DNA from: Microstegium vimineum
Taxonomy: Eukaryota > Streptophyta > Magnoliopsida > Poales > Poaceae
NCBI GenBank assembly: GCA_022036555.1
Contig: CM039135.1
Location: 39,086,625 to 39,150,624 of the forward strand
Reading direction: 5' to 3'
DNA length: 64,000 nucleotides
Made by a program: the position numbers and the translations under genes. The notes under the pieces are model-generated. The model was not told the DNA's origin. It was given only the letters and a program-made list of their open reading frames with translations, and did not search any database. Positions 33,321-43,050 of the stretch are shown here, in pieces (the first letter of the stretch is position 1; every line of letters starts with the position of its first letter).

Positions 33321-34140
33321 TGTTGACACCGTTTTTTGTACGTGTCAATATGAACCGGATACACTGATCGGTAAAAGAGTAGTTACACCGATCGGTAGAA
33401 AGATGGTTGCTTTTCCTTATCGGCATCAGAATCCCACCAATCGGATTGCCGATGAAAACAGGAGATTGAGGAAACAAAAGAAGGTATTGGCTGATCAGAA
33501 GGGTGTTGCCGATGGAAACAGGAAAACATTGCCGATCGGGAGTATTGCCGATGGATATAGGTTGGTGTGGTTGACGTCAGCAAGAAGTTACCGATAGCAA
33601 TAGAAAGAGATTGCGGATTGAAAGAGTCTGCCGATGGAAAGTTTCATCACAAGGAAAACGGATAAGGAAACTAGCAATTTTATGCTAGTATTATTGTTTT
33701 AGTTTGAGTCCGACTCTTGCACAAGTCGTTTTTATTTCCTTAAAAGTAGGAGTTTTGTTTAGGTAAGAGTCGTGTCCATGTATAACTCCTTTTACCGGAG
33801 TATAAATATGTACTCATGGGCAGTATAGAAGAGACAATCAATGAAATACAAATCTACTACTTTTCCAGCAATCTACTTTTTTCGCATTAGTTCTAGTTTA
33901 TCTACGAGTTCTTATGACGTCTTGACGGGCTGCATCTACACGACCTCTGTCGCCTTCGCAAGTTCCGCGTTTTGATCAAGTTGAGCTTTGACGTCCGGGC
34001 GTATCGCTGTCGTCTCGTTTAATCTTGTTCTAGTTATCGTCCTTGTCGATTAATTGGTCAAATCGACTGGCACACCTTTGGATATCGAGTTCGGGTATAA
34101 GCCCAAGGTGTTCGCAGATCCGACGCTTTTTGTGTCAACA
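33321..34140 (+). repeat. 3' LTR of the plus-strand gypsy element
   Basis: 820 bp beginning TGTTGACACCG and ending TTTTTGTGTCAACA, so the ends are 8-bp inverted repeats (TGTTGACA and TGTCAACA). A G-rich tract (AATTGGGGGGCATG) precedes it. A TATA box is at 33801-33807 in the plus sense. Repeats of CCGATGG and ATCGG type are frequent in its first third. No partner LTR is in the window. Confidence 0.85.
33801..33807 (+). promoter_or_regulatory. LTR TATA box
   Basis: TATAAAT in CGGAGTATAAATATG, inside the LTR and in the sense of pol. Confidence 0.6.
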
Positions 34141-34480
34141 CTCGCCGACCACGCCACCGCCGATCCCGTTGGTGGCTCTCGTCGTTCTTTGCCATCGACG
34201 TTCTTCGCCGCCGACGCCATTGGCGGCCCTCGCCGTTCTCCGCTGCCGACCACGTTGGTGGCCCTCATCGTTCTTCGCCGTCGACGTTCTTCACCGCTGA
34301 CGCCGTTGGTAGCCCTCACCGACCACGCCGCTGCCAATCCCATTGGTGGCCCTCGTCGTTCTTCGTCGTCGACGTTCTTCGCCACCGACGCCGTTGGCGG
34401 CCCTTGTCGATCCCACCGCCATCCCGTCGACGGCCTTCGTTGTTCTTCGCCGCCAACCTCGTCGCCATGACTCACCTCAC
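34141..34480. repeat. Short GC-rich tandem repeats (GTCGTTCTTCGCCG type)
   Basis: Repeated phrases GTTGGTGGCCCTC, CGTCGTTCTTCG and CGACGTTCTTCGCC recur every 45-55 bp. Frames stay open on both strands, which produces long artefact ORFs. Confidence 0.8.
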
Positions 34481-35335
34481 CGACGACCTCGTCGTCCCTC
34501 GTCACCATGGTTGGCCCCGCAGCTAGCCTCGTCGTCGACTCGCCACCATCCTCGTCATCCCTCATCAAATAACACACCACGACCCTCGTCACCGACCTCG
34601 TTGACGTCCATCGTCACCGTTTCATCATGATATCCGGCGACTTCTGCAAAACGCATTCGGCATTCGGCGACCTGTCCAAAACACTCCCACAGTGTTCGAC
34701 GACCTCTCCAAACGCATTGTGGCATTCTCCAAACAGCCTAGCCATAACCATAAAGCTCCCGAAGCTGGTCTATCAACGGGTCATAGTGAATAGAAGTAGC
34801 TACCCTAAGCACTATGACCACGTTGACAGACCTCCTAAGTGATACTTCCCCATCAACCGGGCGGTGTTAGTTAGGTCAGGAGCAATGAGGCTATGCGCCT
34901 AGAATCTGTATACGACCATGGTACGGTCGACGACTCTACAAGCAGCATGGCTTTGCGCCCAGCGTCTGCAGGAACGGTCTCCACAGGACCTAGTCACGCC
35001 ACGATTGATCCTCTCGGAAAAAGGACCTGTCACTGGTATCATCTAAAGCGTGCATGAGTTGTTCGCCCTCTACGCCGCAGATTGCCAGCAGCGTGCCGCT
35101 TTGGGAGTCCTTATGTATCCTACGCGTGAAGTGGCGCTAGCCCTACGACCTGGACCATTTGAGACCCAAGGCGTAACGATTGATCGCTACGGCTCACGAC
35201 TTAGTAGGCACGACAGGACATACAAGTGAAACAAAAGCTCACAGCCCCGGATATATTACAGCTTTGTAGTTTTCACATACACGTCCGAATACTTGTATCC
35301 GAGATACAATATACCGTTGTCCCGCAGCAAACATG
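34481..35335. other. Retroelement spacer, nothing recognised
   Basis: No supported gene. 34860-35230 contains a duplicated phrase (AGGCTATGCGCC and ATGGCTTTGCGCC, each followed by an AGCGTCTGCA- or AGAATCTGTA-like stretch). Confidence 0.4.
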
Positions 35336-36660
35336 TCAACATCCCCTACGAGCACTTCCGTCGCCAACTACAGTCTCGGGGACTGCCCGCGTCATCAACT
35401 CGTCATGGTTCCCGCCAACTTCGTTGCTCCTCGTCACGGTTCACACCGGCCTCGTCGCTCCTTGTCGCTGACTCATCATGATTCTCGCCGACTTCGTCGC
35501 TCCTCGCCATGGCTCATGCCAACCTCGTCTTCCCTCATCGTCAAGTCGTCACGGTTCCCGCCGACTTCATCGCTCCTCGCCATGGCTCATGCCAAACCCC
35601 GTCGCTCCTCGTCACGGTTCCCGCCGACTTCGTTACTCCTCATCACGGTTCACGCCGACTTCATCGCTCCTCGCCACGCCTCATGCCAACCTCATCGCCC
35701 CTTGTCGCCGACTCGTCACGATTCCCGCCGACTTCGTCGCTCCTCGCCATGGCTCATGCCAAACCCGTCACTCCTCGTCGTCAACTACAGTCTCGGGGAT
35801 TGCCCCTCGTCTCTCCTCGTCACGGTTCCCGCCGACCTCATCAACTCCTCACGGTAACCGCCGACTTCGTCGCTCCTCATCACGGTTCACGCCGACTTCG
35901 TCGCTCCTCGCCATGGCTCATGCCAAACCCCGTCGCTCCTCATCATCAACTACAGTCTCGGGGATTGCCCTCGTCGCTCCTCGTCACGGTTCCCGCCGAC
36001 CTCATCAACTCCTCACGGTAACCGCCGACTTCGTCGCTCCTCGTCACGGTTCACGCTAACTTCGTCGCTCCTCGCCACGGCTCATGCCGACCTCGTCGCC
36101 CCTCGTCGCCGACTCGTCACGGTTCCCACCGACCTCATCAACTCCTCACGGTAACCGCCGACTTCGTCGCTCCTCATCACGGTTCACGCCGACTTCATCG
36201 CTCCTCGCCATGGCTCATGCCAACCTCGTCGCTCCTCGTCGTCAACTACAGTCTCGGGGACTGCCCTCGTCGCCGACTCGTCACGGTTCCCGCCGACTTC
36301 GTTGCTCTTCGTCACGGTTCCCGCCGACTTCGTTGCTCTTCGTCACAGTTCACGCCGGCCTCGTCGCTCCTTGTTGCTGACTCGTCACGGTTTACGCCGA
36401 CCTCGTCGCTAACTATAGTCTCGGGGACTGCCCTCGTCGCCGACTCATCATGGTTCCCGCCGACTTCGTCGCTCCTCGTCACGGTTCACGCCAACCTCGT
36501 CGCTCCTCGTCGACAACTACAGTCTCAGGGACTGTCTTCATCATCGACTCGTCATGGTTCACGCCGACTTCGTTGCTCCTTGCCTTGGCTCATGCTGACC
36601 TCGTCGCTCCTTGTCGCTGACTCATCACGACTCTCGCCGACCTCGTTTACGACTCACCTT
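35336..36660. repeat. Complex tandem array, CTCGTCGCTCCTCG family
   Basis: Roughly 30-bp subunits alternate: TCGTCGCTCCTCGTCACGG, TTCACGCCGACTTCGTCG, CCATGGCTCATGCCAA and CAACTACAGTCTCGGGGA. They are arranged into larger units of about 90-200 bp. The block at 35540-35860 resembles the block at 35830-36130. The repeats keep frames open for hundreds of codons in several registers, but the translations are simple S/R/H/P-rich peptides and not credible proteins. Confidence 0.85.
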
Positions 36661-37265
36661 CGTCGTCAACCAGAACCTGATGGTTGAGTTGGTGTGCCAT
36701 CAAGTTGCTCCATGCTATCCGGATCAGGGTGCTGATTTTGGGTAGCTCGTCGGAGGGGCTTGATGGGGATGCTATACCTGTAGTCTCAGGGGTTGCGCCA
36801 GTAACAATATGCTCTATATCTTGGCACCACGTGTCTACAACACCTACTACCAAGCTCGGGGACTAAGGGGATACACTTCACCTCGCAGTGAATGTTGCTT
36901 TTTTCTTCGACAAGCGTGAAAGATGGACTTGTACAGGCTTCTACTAGGACCTTGTTGTTCCTTATAGCCTTGTAATCTCCAAGGGGATACACTTCACCAA
37001 GAAGAAGTTCTTTCAAATTTTTTCTCTAGCACGTCACATCCTTCCGACAAGAGGCTGCAGACCTACGACGAAGTGACCTGCTCGCTAACCAAGCTCTAAT
37101 GGTTCCGACCAGTTCAACCTGGTCAGAAAGCTTCTCCGGACTACATCCTGATCGGGCCACCTAGTCGGAGATCCTCGACAATGCTGATAAAGAAAGGCGA
37201 CCAGGTTGCATCTCCTCGAAGGCTTCAGGACAGCTCGCCAGAAGGATATAACGTGCTCGGGGACT
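36661..37265. other. Retroelement spacer before the 3' LTR
   Basis: Noncoding. AAGGGGATACACTTCACC occurs twice (36867 and 36979). It ends in the purine-rich phrase GTGCTCGGGGACT next to the LTR. Confidence 0.55.
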
Positions 37266-37654
37266 TGTTGGGGATATTACCTCGGCATATCCCCAGGGAC
37301 CTATATGGGCCTCCTGACCAGGAGGTGGGCCGACCCACAAGACATAGACGTACGGCACACGATGTGCACCGCACGAATAGTACCATATTTGCTACTTTAC
37401 TTGTAACCATGTTCCTGCGGCATATATAAGGAGGGACAGGGGACCCCCCAAAAGACGATCTCATCACATCTTGTAATCTATATCTCAGATCAATACAGCC
37501 ACCAGAACACCGGACGTAGGGTATTACGGTGATTTGCCGGCCTGAACCTGTCTAAATCGCCGTGTCTATGCTCTCTGTGTTACGCTTGATCGCCGTCGCC
37601 ATGCCTCCGCTTACAATCTACTACTGTAGGGTACCCCCTAGGTAGACTGCGACA
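37266..37654 (+). repeat. 3' LTR inserted into the CACTA second ORF
   Basis: 389 bp beginning TGTTGGGGATATTACC and ending GACTGCGACA, with a plus-strand TATA box (CATATATAAGG at 37421). The last base abuts the coding sequence of the CACTA ORF2 on the minus strand, whose frame runs on into the LTR for a few artificial codons. No matching LTR or target-site duplication is found on the other side. Confidence 0.7.
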
Positions 37655-40600
37655 TATATTTCATCGACATCTCATACCTGGGTTCGATAGCTAAGGGCGA
37701 TTCTTCGTCAAAGAATTGTTCTCCTTCGAGAACGCATTTCTCCATGATGAACTTACAGATTTCCCCCTTAACTTTCTTGAAGGATGGCTTGTAGGTGTTC
37801 ACCCAATATTTTACTCCTTCCTTGAGCTTCTTCCAGCTTTGAGTGTACTCCCTGCACTGCCTCAGGTGCTCGCAGGTGTACAAGCCACATGCTTTGGATC
37901 TAACCGGTTGTTCGGCGCACTGCACAATCGTTATACAAGCTTTAGAACAAACACATATGGAAACAAAGCACAAAATTAAATTTGCAATTACTTTACGTAC
38001 CGGAAAGTCGCGTTGGATTTTGATGTGGTCGGTATTGTTCTCCTTGCAACTATCGGCTCGCGATCCTAGCATTCGAGATTCTTCAAGTACGACTTATAAG
38101 CCCTGCACAAAATGTAATAAAGTTAGATATGTTTTGATTAATAACGATAACCGTAAAAGATGAAAAATGCTTATTGACTTACACTTTCAAGCAATCTTCA
38201 AATGTCTTGTACCCTGGTTTGTTTATCGTCCTCAACGAGTCAAATACGACTGCTCTGTCGTCTTGAGGATAGATGAGATATGCAACCCAATGGCCCTCGA
38301 GGCCGTTGCTGCACGATTCAAACAGACTATTGGTTAGGATGATTACAAAGATTGATCCTACCCACTTCGGATCTCTACGGACATGTTTTTATACTTACCC
38401 AAAGTGATATGGAGCCATGATACACCGTGGCCCATCCTCCTTGACCTTCAACATTACTGAGCATATGTAGTCTGCCACTTTCTTCTTCTGATTCCTCATA
38501 TTGTCTCTATATTCCTTTTCTCTCTGTTTGTTTGTCTTCTTTTTATCCGTTGCCATGTGACCCTTGATGGCACCCTCATTGATATGCATTGGAGAGAGAA
38601 AAAGAGTTGGACGATGCTTTTTTATGCTTACGGTGGCAGACATCCTGCATATACACGTGAACGTACCATATAGTCTAATAAGTGTAGAATTGACGTATAC
38701 AACGGGAGAGATCAATGGAATTAACTCGCAAGTCGTCACTTACATTACAAACAAGGTGAGTTGGACGATGTCTAGGTCTTCTCCCCGCAGCAGCCTATAC
38801 ATGTCTTGGAAGTCCACCGGAATAGTGAAATCCCCGATATCGGGCAAGTGGAAGCAATCCGCTAGAATCTTCACTGTGAAACTTGACATGCCTCTTTTTG
38901 TCGCTTCCATGTACCAGAGATGAAACCTCCTTGTATCCCACGATTCTTCATCAAGGAGCGCTAGCTTGGTTATCATGAACTTCCCGTTCTCAAAGTGGCC
39001 CGGACAGTCATTCGACTCCGGAAATAGATGATGAGGATCATCTTCAGGCCTGGAAAAGTTGGGTTAGAACGTACGAATGTGAATTGATCGAGGTACAAAT
39101 GTGAATTGAACATTGTGTGTGCTCGTCTGTAATGTACCTTGGAAACGTAGTTGAGTATGAGAGCGATGTAGAGTCGTCCTTCGGGTTGTCCGCCTCCGTA
39201 CCTCCCTGTTGGCTCTGTGCACCTGGCATTGGCTGCGTCGCCTGTTCCCCCTCTGTAACTCCCACCGGTGCATCCCCTTGAGCCCCTTCCTCATTTGTCG
39301 GGGGCATAGGCTGAGTGTCGGGAGATGGAGGTGCCCCGCTCGGGCTCGGCTGGCTTGAAGGCACTGTGTTGCCCCCAGAAGCGGCCCCTAAACCTTCTGC
39401 CTCATTGGTTGGGCACAAAGGCGGACTTTTGGAGCTTTGAGGAGGGCTCTTGCCAATTGGTGAACGAGCTGGTGGGTCCTTGTCACGGCCTTCATCATCG
39501 CCGTCGTCGTCGCCTTCTGGGGGGCAAGATCCAGCAACAGACGATGTCATCATTGGTATGATCTCAAGGTCGTCCTTCATCCAATAGATGTCATCACATT
39601 CCGCTGCTTCAAGGGTACGGTGACGTTGTAGGTGGGGAACATCTAGTTCGTAGTCTTTATGCTCTGGGAGGACAGACGTTATGGTCACCAGCGCATAGTT
39701 CTTAGGTAGCCGGGCCTGATATCCTTCTGGGATTTCATTGATCGGATATACAGCTCCCTCGCCCATGACAATCTTCTTGCTCCTGCCAAACGGAATGAGA
39801 AGACGCACAAGTTGCATCTCGTTGATCTCATCGATTGGGTGGCGCGGGCAATCCTCGAGTCAAGGAACATTCCCCCCTTGTGGACCCGGAGGGACGGGCA
39901 CTCCAGCCTGGCGGAACATCTATGACCTCATCGCCACCATATCGGGGTCGTTTCTCGTGAAGGCTTCCTTTATCGAGCTCTTGATCATATCAGACATGCC
40001 GAGCTCATAGCCCTTTTGAAAGATGTTTCTCTTGTACCTATGCCTCGACTTGTATGAGGAAGCGTCGGATTGCCAAGCCTGAATCGCGTTCCAGATCATC
40101 TTTGACTGGACTCCACGTACGCGGCCGCGGTGCTCCGGGGTTCCTAGGACCTCAGTAAGTAGATCATGGCCCCTCTGAACCTCATAGGACCCGATGTCCT
40201 TGGAGGCTTCGATGACAACCTTCTCCACCTCCTCGAACCCGGGCTCGTTGTACTTGGTTGCACCCTCCTTGAGCTTCTTTGGAATTCGAGCTCTGATGAA
40301 GTCCTTATCCCTAGGTTTGACGTCCTGGTACGGATCTGGTTGCCCGCTCTCTCTCATATCTTCATCTTGTTTCCGCCACTCTTCCCTCTTGTCGGCAAAC
40401 CCAGTCATTCCCATGTGGTGGGGCCACTTGTTCTTCTTCGCGAGTGCGCTGAACTTGGCACTCTTTTCTTTTTCTTCGTCTAAGCTTTTGAGTTTGCAAA
40501 AAGCCTCCCACTGATGATCCTTGATCATATTGTATTTGGTACACAGATTCTTGCCCTTCTTGAACCAATCTCTCGTCAGCATTGACTCGAAATTGAGAAG

Positions 40601-41275
40601 GGAAGTCCCCGTCACGTGCATGACCCAATCCTTGCACTTGGCCAAATCCGCGTTCTCGGGATAGTTGAACTTCCTCCTAACCAGAGTCTAGATAAGGCCC
40701 TTGTAATCCTCCGGGACGGTGTGCCAATCAGGCCAAGTGATTTCCACCTTGTCCCTTGTAATCACGGCAACTTAGTTCCTGAACACTGCAATCACCTCGC
40801 GAGGCTTGACCGGCTCTCCCATAGGCCCCACCTCAAGGATCTCGTGGACTTCCTCGCTCCTGTCGATCCTGTGCCTCCCATGTTCACCCCTCCTCCGCTT
40901 GGTTCCCTTAGACTTGGATGTCGAGGTCCCCATGGAGGGAGTCGGGGCCTCTTCTTCTCCGAATCCACCGAAATCCAGCATCCGAGTAGAACCTGGTACC
41001 TGTTGTTCAGAAATACTTGCATTCAAGTTTTCAACTGCTTTAGCATAAAGCGCAAAAAGCGCGTTGGTTGCTCCAAGTACCTCGGGGTGGACGCTATCTC
41101 GGCTCGGAACCCGAGCCGCACTTTCACCCTCGTCACATGGTGCCCATGTCGGATCAGCGTCCTCCTCTGTGCGATTCTTATTTGGCCTCGGAGGGGTAAT
41201 AGAGACTTGACTCGCCGCCACTGAGGTTGAAGAGGAACTTGGGGTAGGTGTTTTCCACTCCCCCTCGTTCTCCAT
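37655..41275 (-). pseudogene. CACTA second ORF with C-terminal Ulp1-like cysteine protease
   Basis: The N-terminal part (from MENEGEWKT at 41275) is Ser/Pro-rich, then GPMGEPVKPREVIAVFRN, typical of the plant En/Spm ORF2. Next is a charged Lys/Asp-rich region (40645-39920), then a linker rich in Pro and Ser (39600-39140), then HLPDIGDFTIPVDF. A C48 (Ulp1/SUMO-protease-like) core follows. Its His is in GHWVAYLIYP (about 38305), its Asp in AVVFDSL (about 38245), its Gln in EQPVRS and its Cys in KACGLYTCE (about 37890). Ulp1-type enzymes cut SUMO from target proteins; in CACTA elements the role is unproven. Breaks: in-frame stops at about 40772, 40689 and 39918, and the 3' end is cut off by a gypsy LTR. 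Several introns split the C-terminal half. Confidence 0.75.
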
Positions 41276-41527
41276 TTATATTCTATATATGATGAATTTT
41301 GGTAGTTTAACATATATTATTGGAGTTACAAAAGCAATACAAAGCATAAACATGTTTAAGGACAAATTGCTCTCAAAATAGCGAGTTACTGCAAAGCAGC
41401 CGTCCAACGCTACGTGGTGATCACAGATCATCGACTAACGTGACAGTCATCTTACCAAGTGGGTAGTTAAAGAGCACAAGTATGGAGCTTATCAAGTTAA
41501 GGAAACTAGAACATACCAAGTGTATTC

Positions 41528-41685
41528 AAGATAATTAGTGTAACAAGTTATAGGTAACAAGTGTAACAAGTTATAGGTGAGGTAACAAGTTATAGATAAC
41601 AAGTGCAAGTTATAGGTAACAAGTTATGGATAACAAGTGTAACAAGTAGTATTGAAGGTAAAGAGTAGTATACAAGTTAACAAGT
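41528..41685. repeat. AACAAGTTATAGGT minisatellite
   Basis: About nine variable copies of a unit around AACAAGTTATAGGTAAC, with AACAAGTGT variants interspersed. Confidence 0.85.
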
Positions 41686-41904
41686 TATAGAAACCCGACT
41701 GTCACGTTGTCTCACTACACCAGTTTGTATCATCGAGCAATAAAGAAATCCGCCCAATAGTGCAATCACACCCAAGTTTATAGAAACTAGAAGATTGCAC
41801 ACTTCAATATATCAAATGTAAATCAAGGAAGGCAATAGTAACTCACAGCACGTAGGTTGACTACGTGGGAAGAGCAGGAGTCGAAGATAGATAACCACAG
41901 ACCA

Positions 41905-42600
41905 CCTTCAATGGCCACAACAACACAGAGCAATAGCAGCACAACAGGAGGCAGCACAGCAGCACCACAGAGCACCAGCAGGGACCAAGAGCAAGAGCAC
42001 CAGCACCACAGAACACCAGCAGGGACCAAGAACACCAGGACCAGGCACCAGCCACCAGCAGAGCCTCAAGCACCAGCACAGCCAGCCAGCAGAGCCTCAA
42101 GCACAAGCACAACCAGCACCACCACAGAGCACAGCAGAGCCTCAAGCCAGCACCTGAAGAACAGAACGGGGAGGAGCACCGAGAACAAGCACAGCCAGCA
42201 CCACAGAGCACAACAGAGCCGCAAGCACAGAACCAGCAACACCTCAAGCCAACAAGGAGCACCGAGAGCGGCGGACGACGGGGAAGGGCAGACAAGCCCG
42301 CGTCGGCGGCGATGGGTCCCGAGAGCGGTGGACGACAGCAGACGAGCCCGCGACGGCGGCGATGGGCCCCGAGAGCGCCTTCGGCTCGGCTGGCTCGAGC
42401 GGCGGCACAGCACCGAGACCGGCGGACGACAGCAGAGGAGCCCGCGACGACGGCGATGGCCCCCGGACCTAGGGTTCCGAGCGACGGCGGCGATGGCCCC
42501 CGGAGCTAGGGTTCCCGGCGAGGAGGGTGCGGACGACGAGGATGGGGCGGAGGCGAGGAGGGTGCGGACGACGAGGAGGACCCCACGACCGAGTAGGGTG
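41905..42600. repeat. Low-complexity CAGCACCACAGAGCA and GGCGGACGACG repeats
   Basis: 41905-42250 is made of irregular copies of CACCAGCAGG, CACAGAGCA and GAGCCTCAAGC. 42255-42600 has repeats of GAGAGCGGTGGACGACAG, GACGGCGGCGATGG and GTGCGGACGACGAGGA. Open frames arise on both strands. Confidence 0.8.
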
Positions 42601-42737
42601 CGGACGATGAGGGAGCGGCGGCAATGGCGCGCGGCGGCGGGGATGGAAACAATGGGCAGCCCTTTGGGGTAGAGAAAACGATGAACCGCGGACTTAGAAA
42701 TTTTGAACCGGCTAAGTGACTTTATGTACATAAGCCT

Positions 42738-42868
42738 TTACCGCAGCGGGCAACCTACACGCCTGCTGCGGTAAATGATTTACCGCAATGGGCGCGTTAT
42801 GATGCCCGTTGCAGTAACTATTTACCGCAGCAGGCATGTAGGTTGTCCGCTACGGCAAAATTTGTTTG
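42738..42868. repeat. Internal cluster of CACTA subterminal motifs
   Basis: Inverted pairs of TTTACCGCAGCGGGC-like sequences (42738, 42773, 42820 and complements near 42765, 42805, 42850) form short hairpins. They match the array at the element's right end but lie between the two CACTA genes. Confidence 0.85.
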
Positions 42869-43050
42869 ACTTAAAAATTTGTAAAGTCTAAAATGTTTGA
42901 CTTAAAGTTTTCTAATTCTAAATGCATTCAAATATAAAAGATATAAATACAAAGTTTGTGAAACTCATCAAGATCTATATTTATAACCTGGTTCACATGT
43001 CACAAACTTGTATTGGTCTACATTATTACAAAAAATGTGTGGCACACATC

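Larger units (their letters stand above)
26396..34140 (+). mobile_element. 5'-truncated gypsy retrotransposon with antisense PMD gene
   Basis: Plus-strand order: end of the protease-RT linker and RT, RNase H and integrase (26396-29606), an antisense five-exon gene (32944-29716) and a 3' LTR (33321-34140). The gag, protease and 5' LTR are missing. The start abuts the truncated minus-strand Tat element without any LTR between. Having both the standard RNase H and a second RNase-H-like domain (FFDGSTCKEGAG) plus an antisense gene fits the Tat lineage. The GC content is clearly lower than in the left-hand Tat element, so it is a different family. Confidence 0.82.
34141..37654 (+). mobile_element. 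Gypsy 3' fragment: repeat-rich spacer and 3' LTR
   Basis: It starts directly after the LTR of the preceding element and ends with an LTR at 37266-37654. The inner part is tandem repeats of CTCGTCGCTCCTCG type. It has several CTCGGGGAC phrases (35376, 36255, 36421, 36854, 37257), the last forming a polypurine-like tract right before the LTR. No gag or pol domain is present. The preceding element seems inserted within, or joined to, this one. Confidence 0.65.
41276..43050. other. CACTA inter-gene region
   Basis: This region lies between the two CACTA genes and probably holds the promoter and leader of the second ORF. It contains an AACAAGTTATAGGT minisatellite, a CAGCACCAC-rich stretch, a GC-rich patch and a cluster of subterminal motifs, listed separately. 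The long frames in 41857-42731 on both strands are repeat artefacts. Confidence 0.6.

Noticed and set aside
35226..36687. Frames of 150-190 codons in several plus-strand registers
   Set aside because: Simple-sequence translations of the CTCGTCGCTCCTCG array; all three registers are open and none looks like a protein.
41857..42731. Long plus- and minus-strand frames (271 and 221 codons)
   Set aside because: They lie in CAG/CAC and GGCGGACGACG low-complexity DNA between the CACTA genes, and both strands are open.
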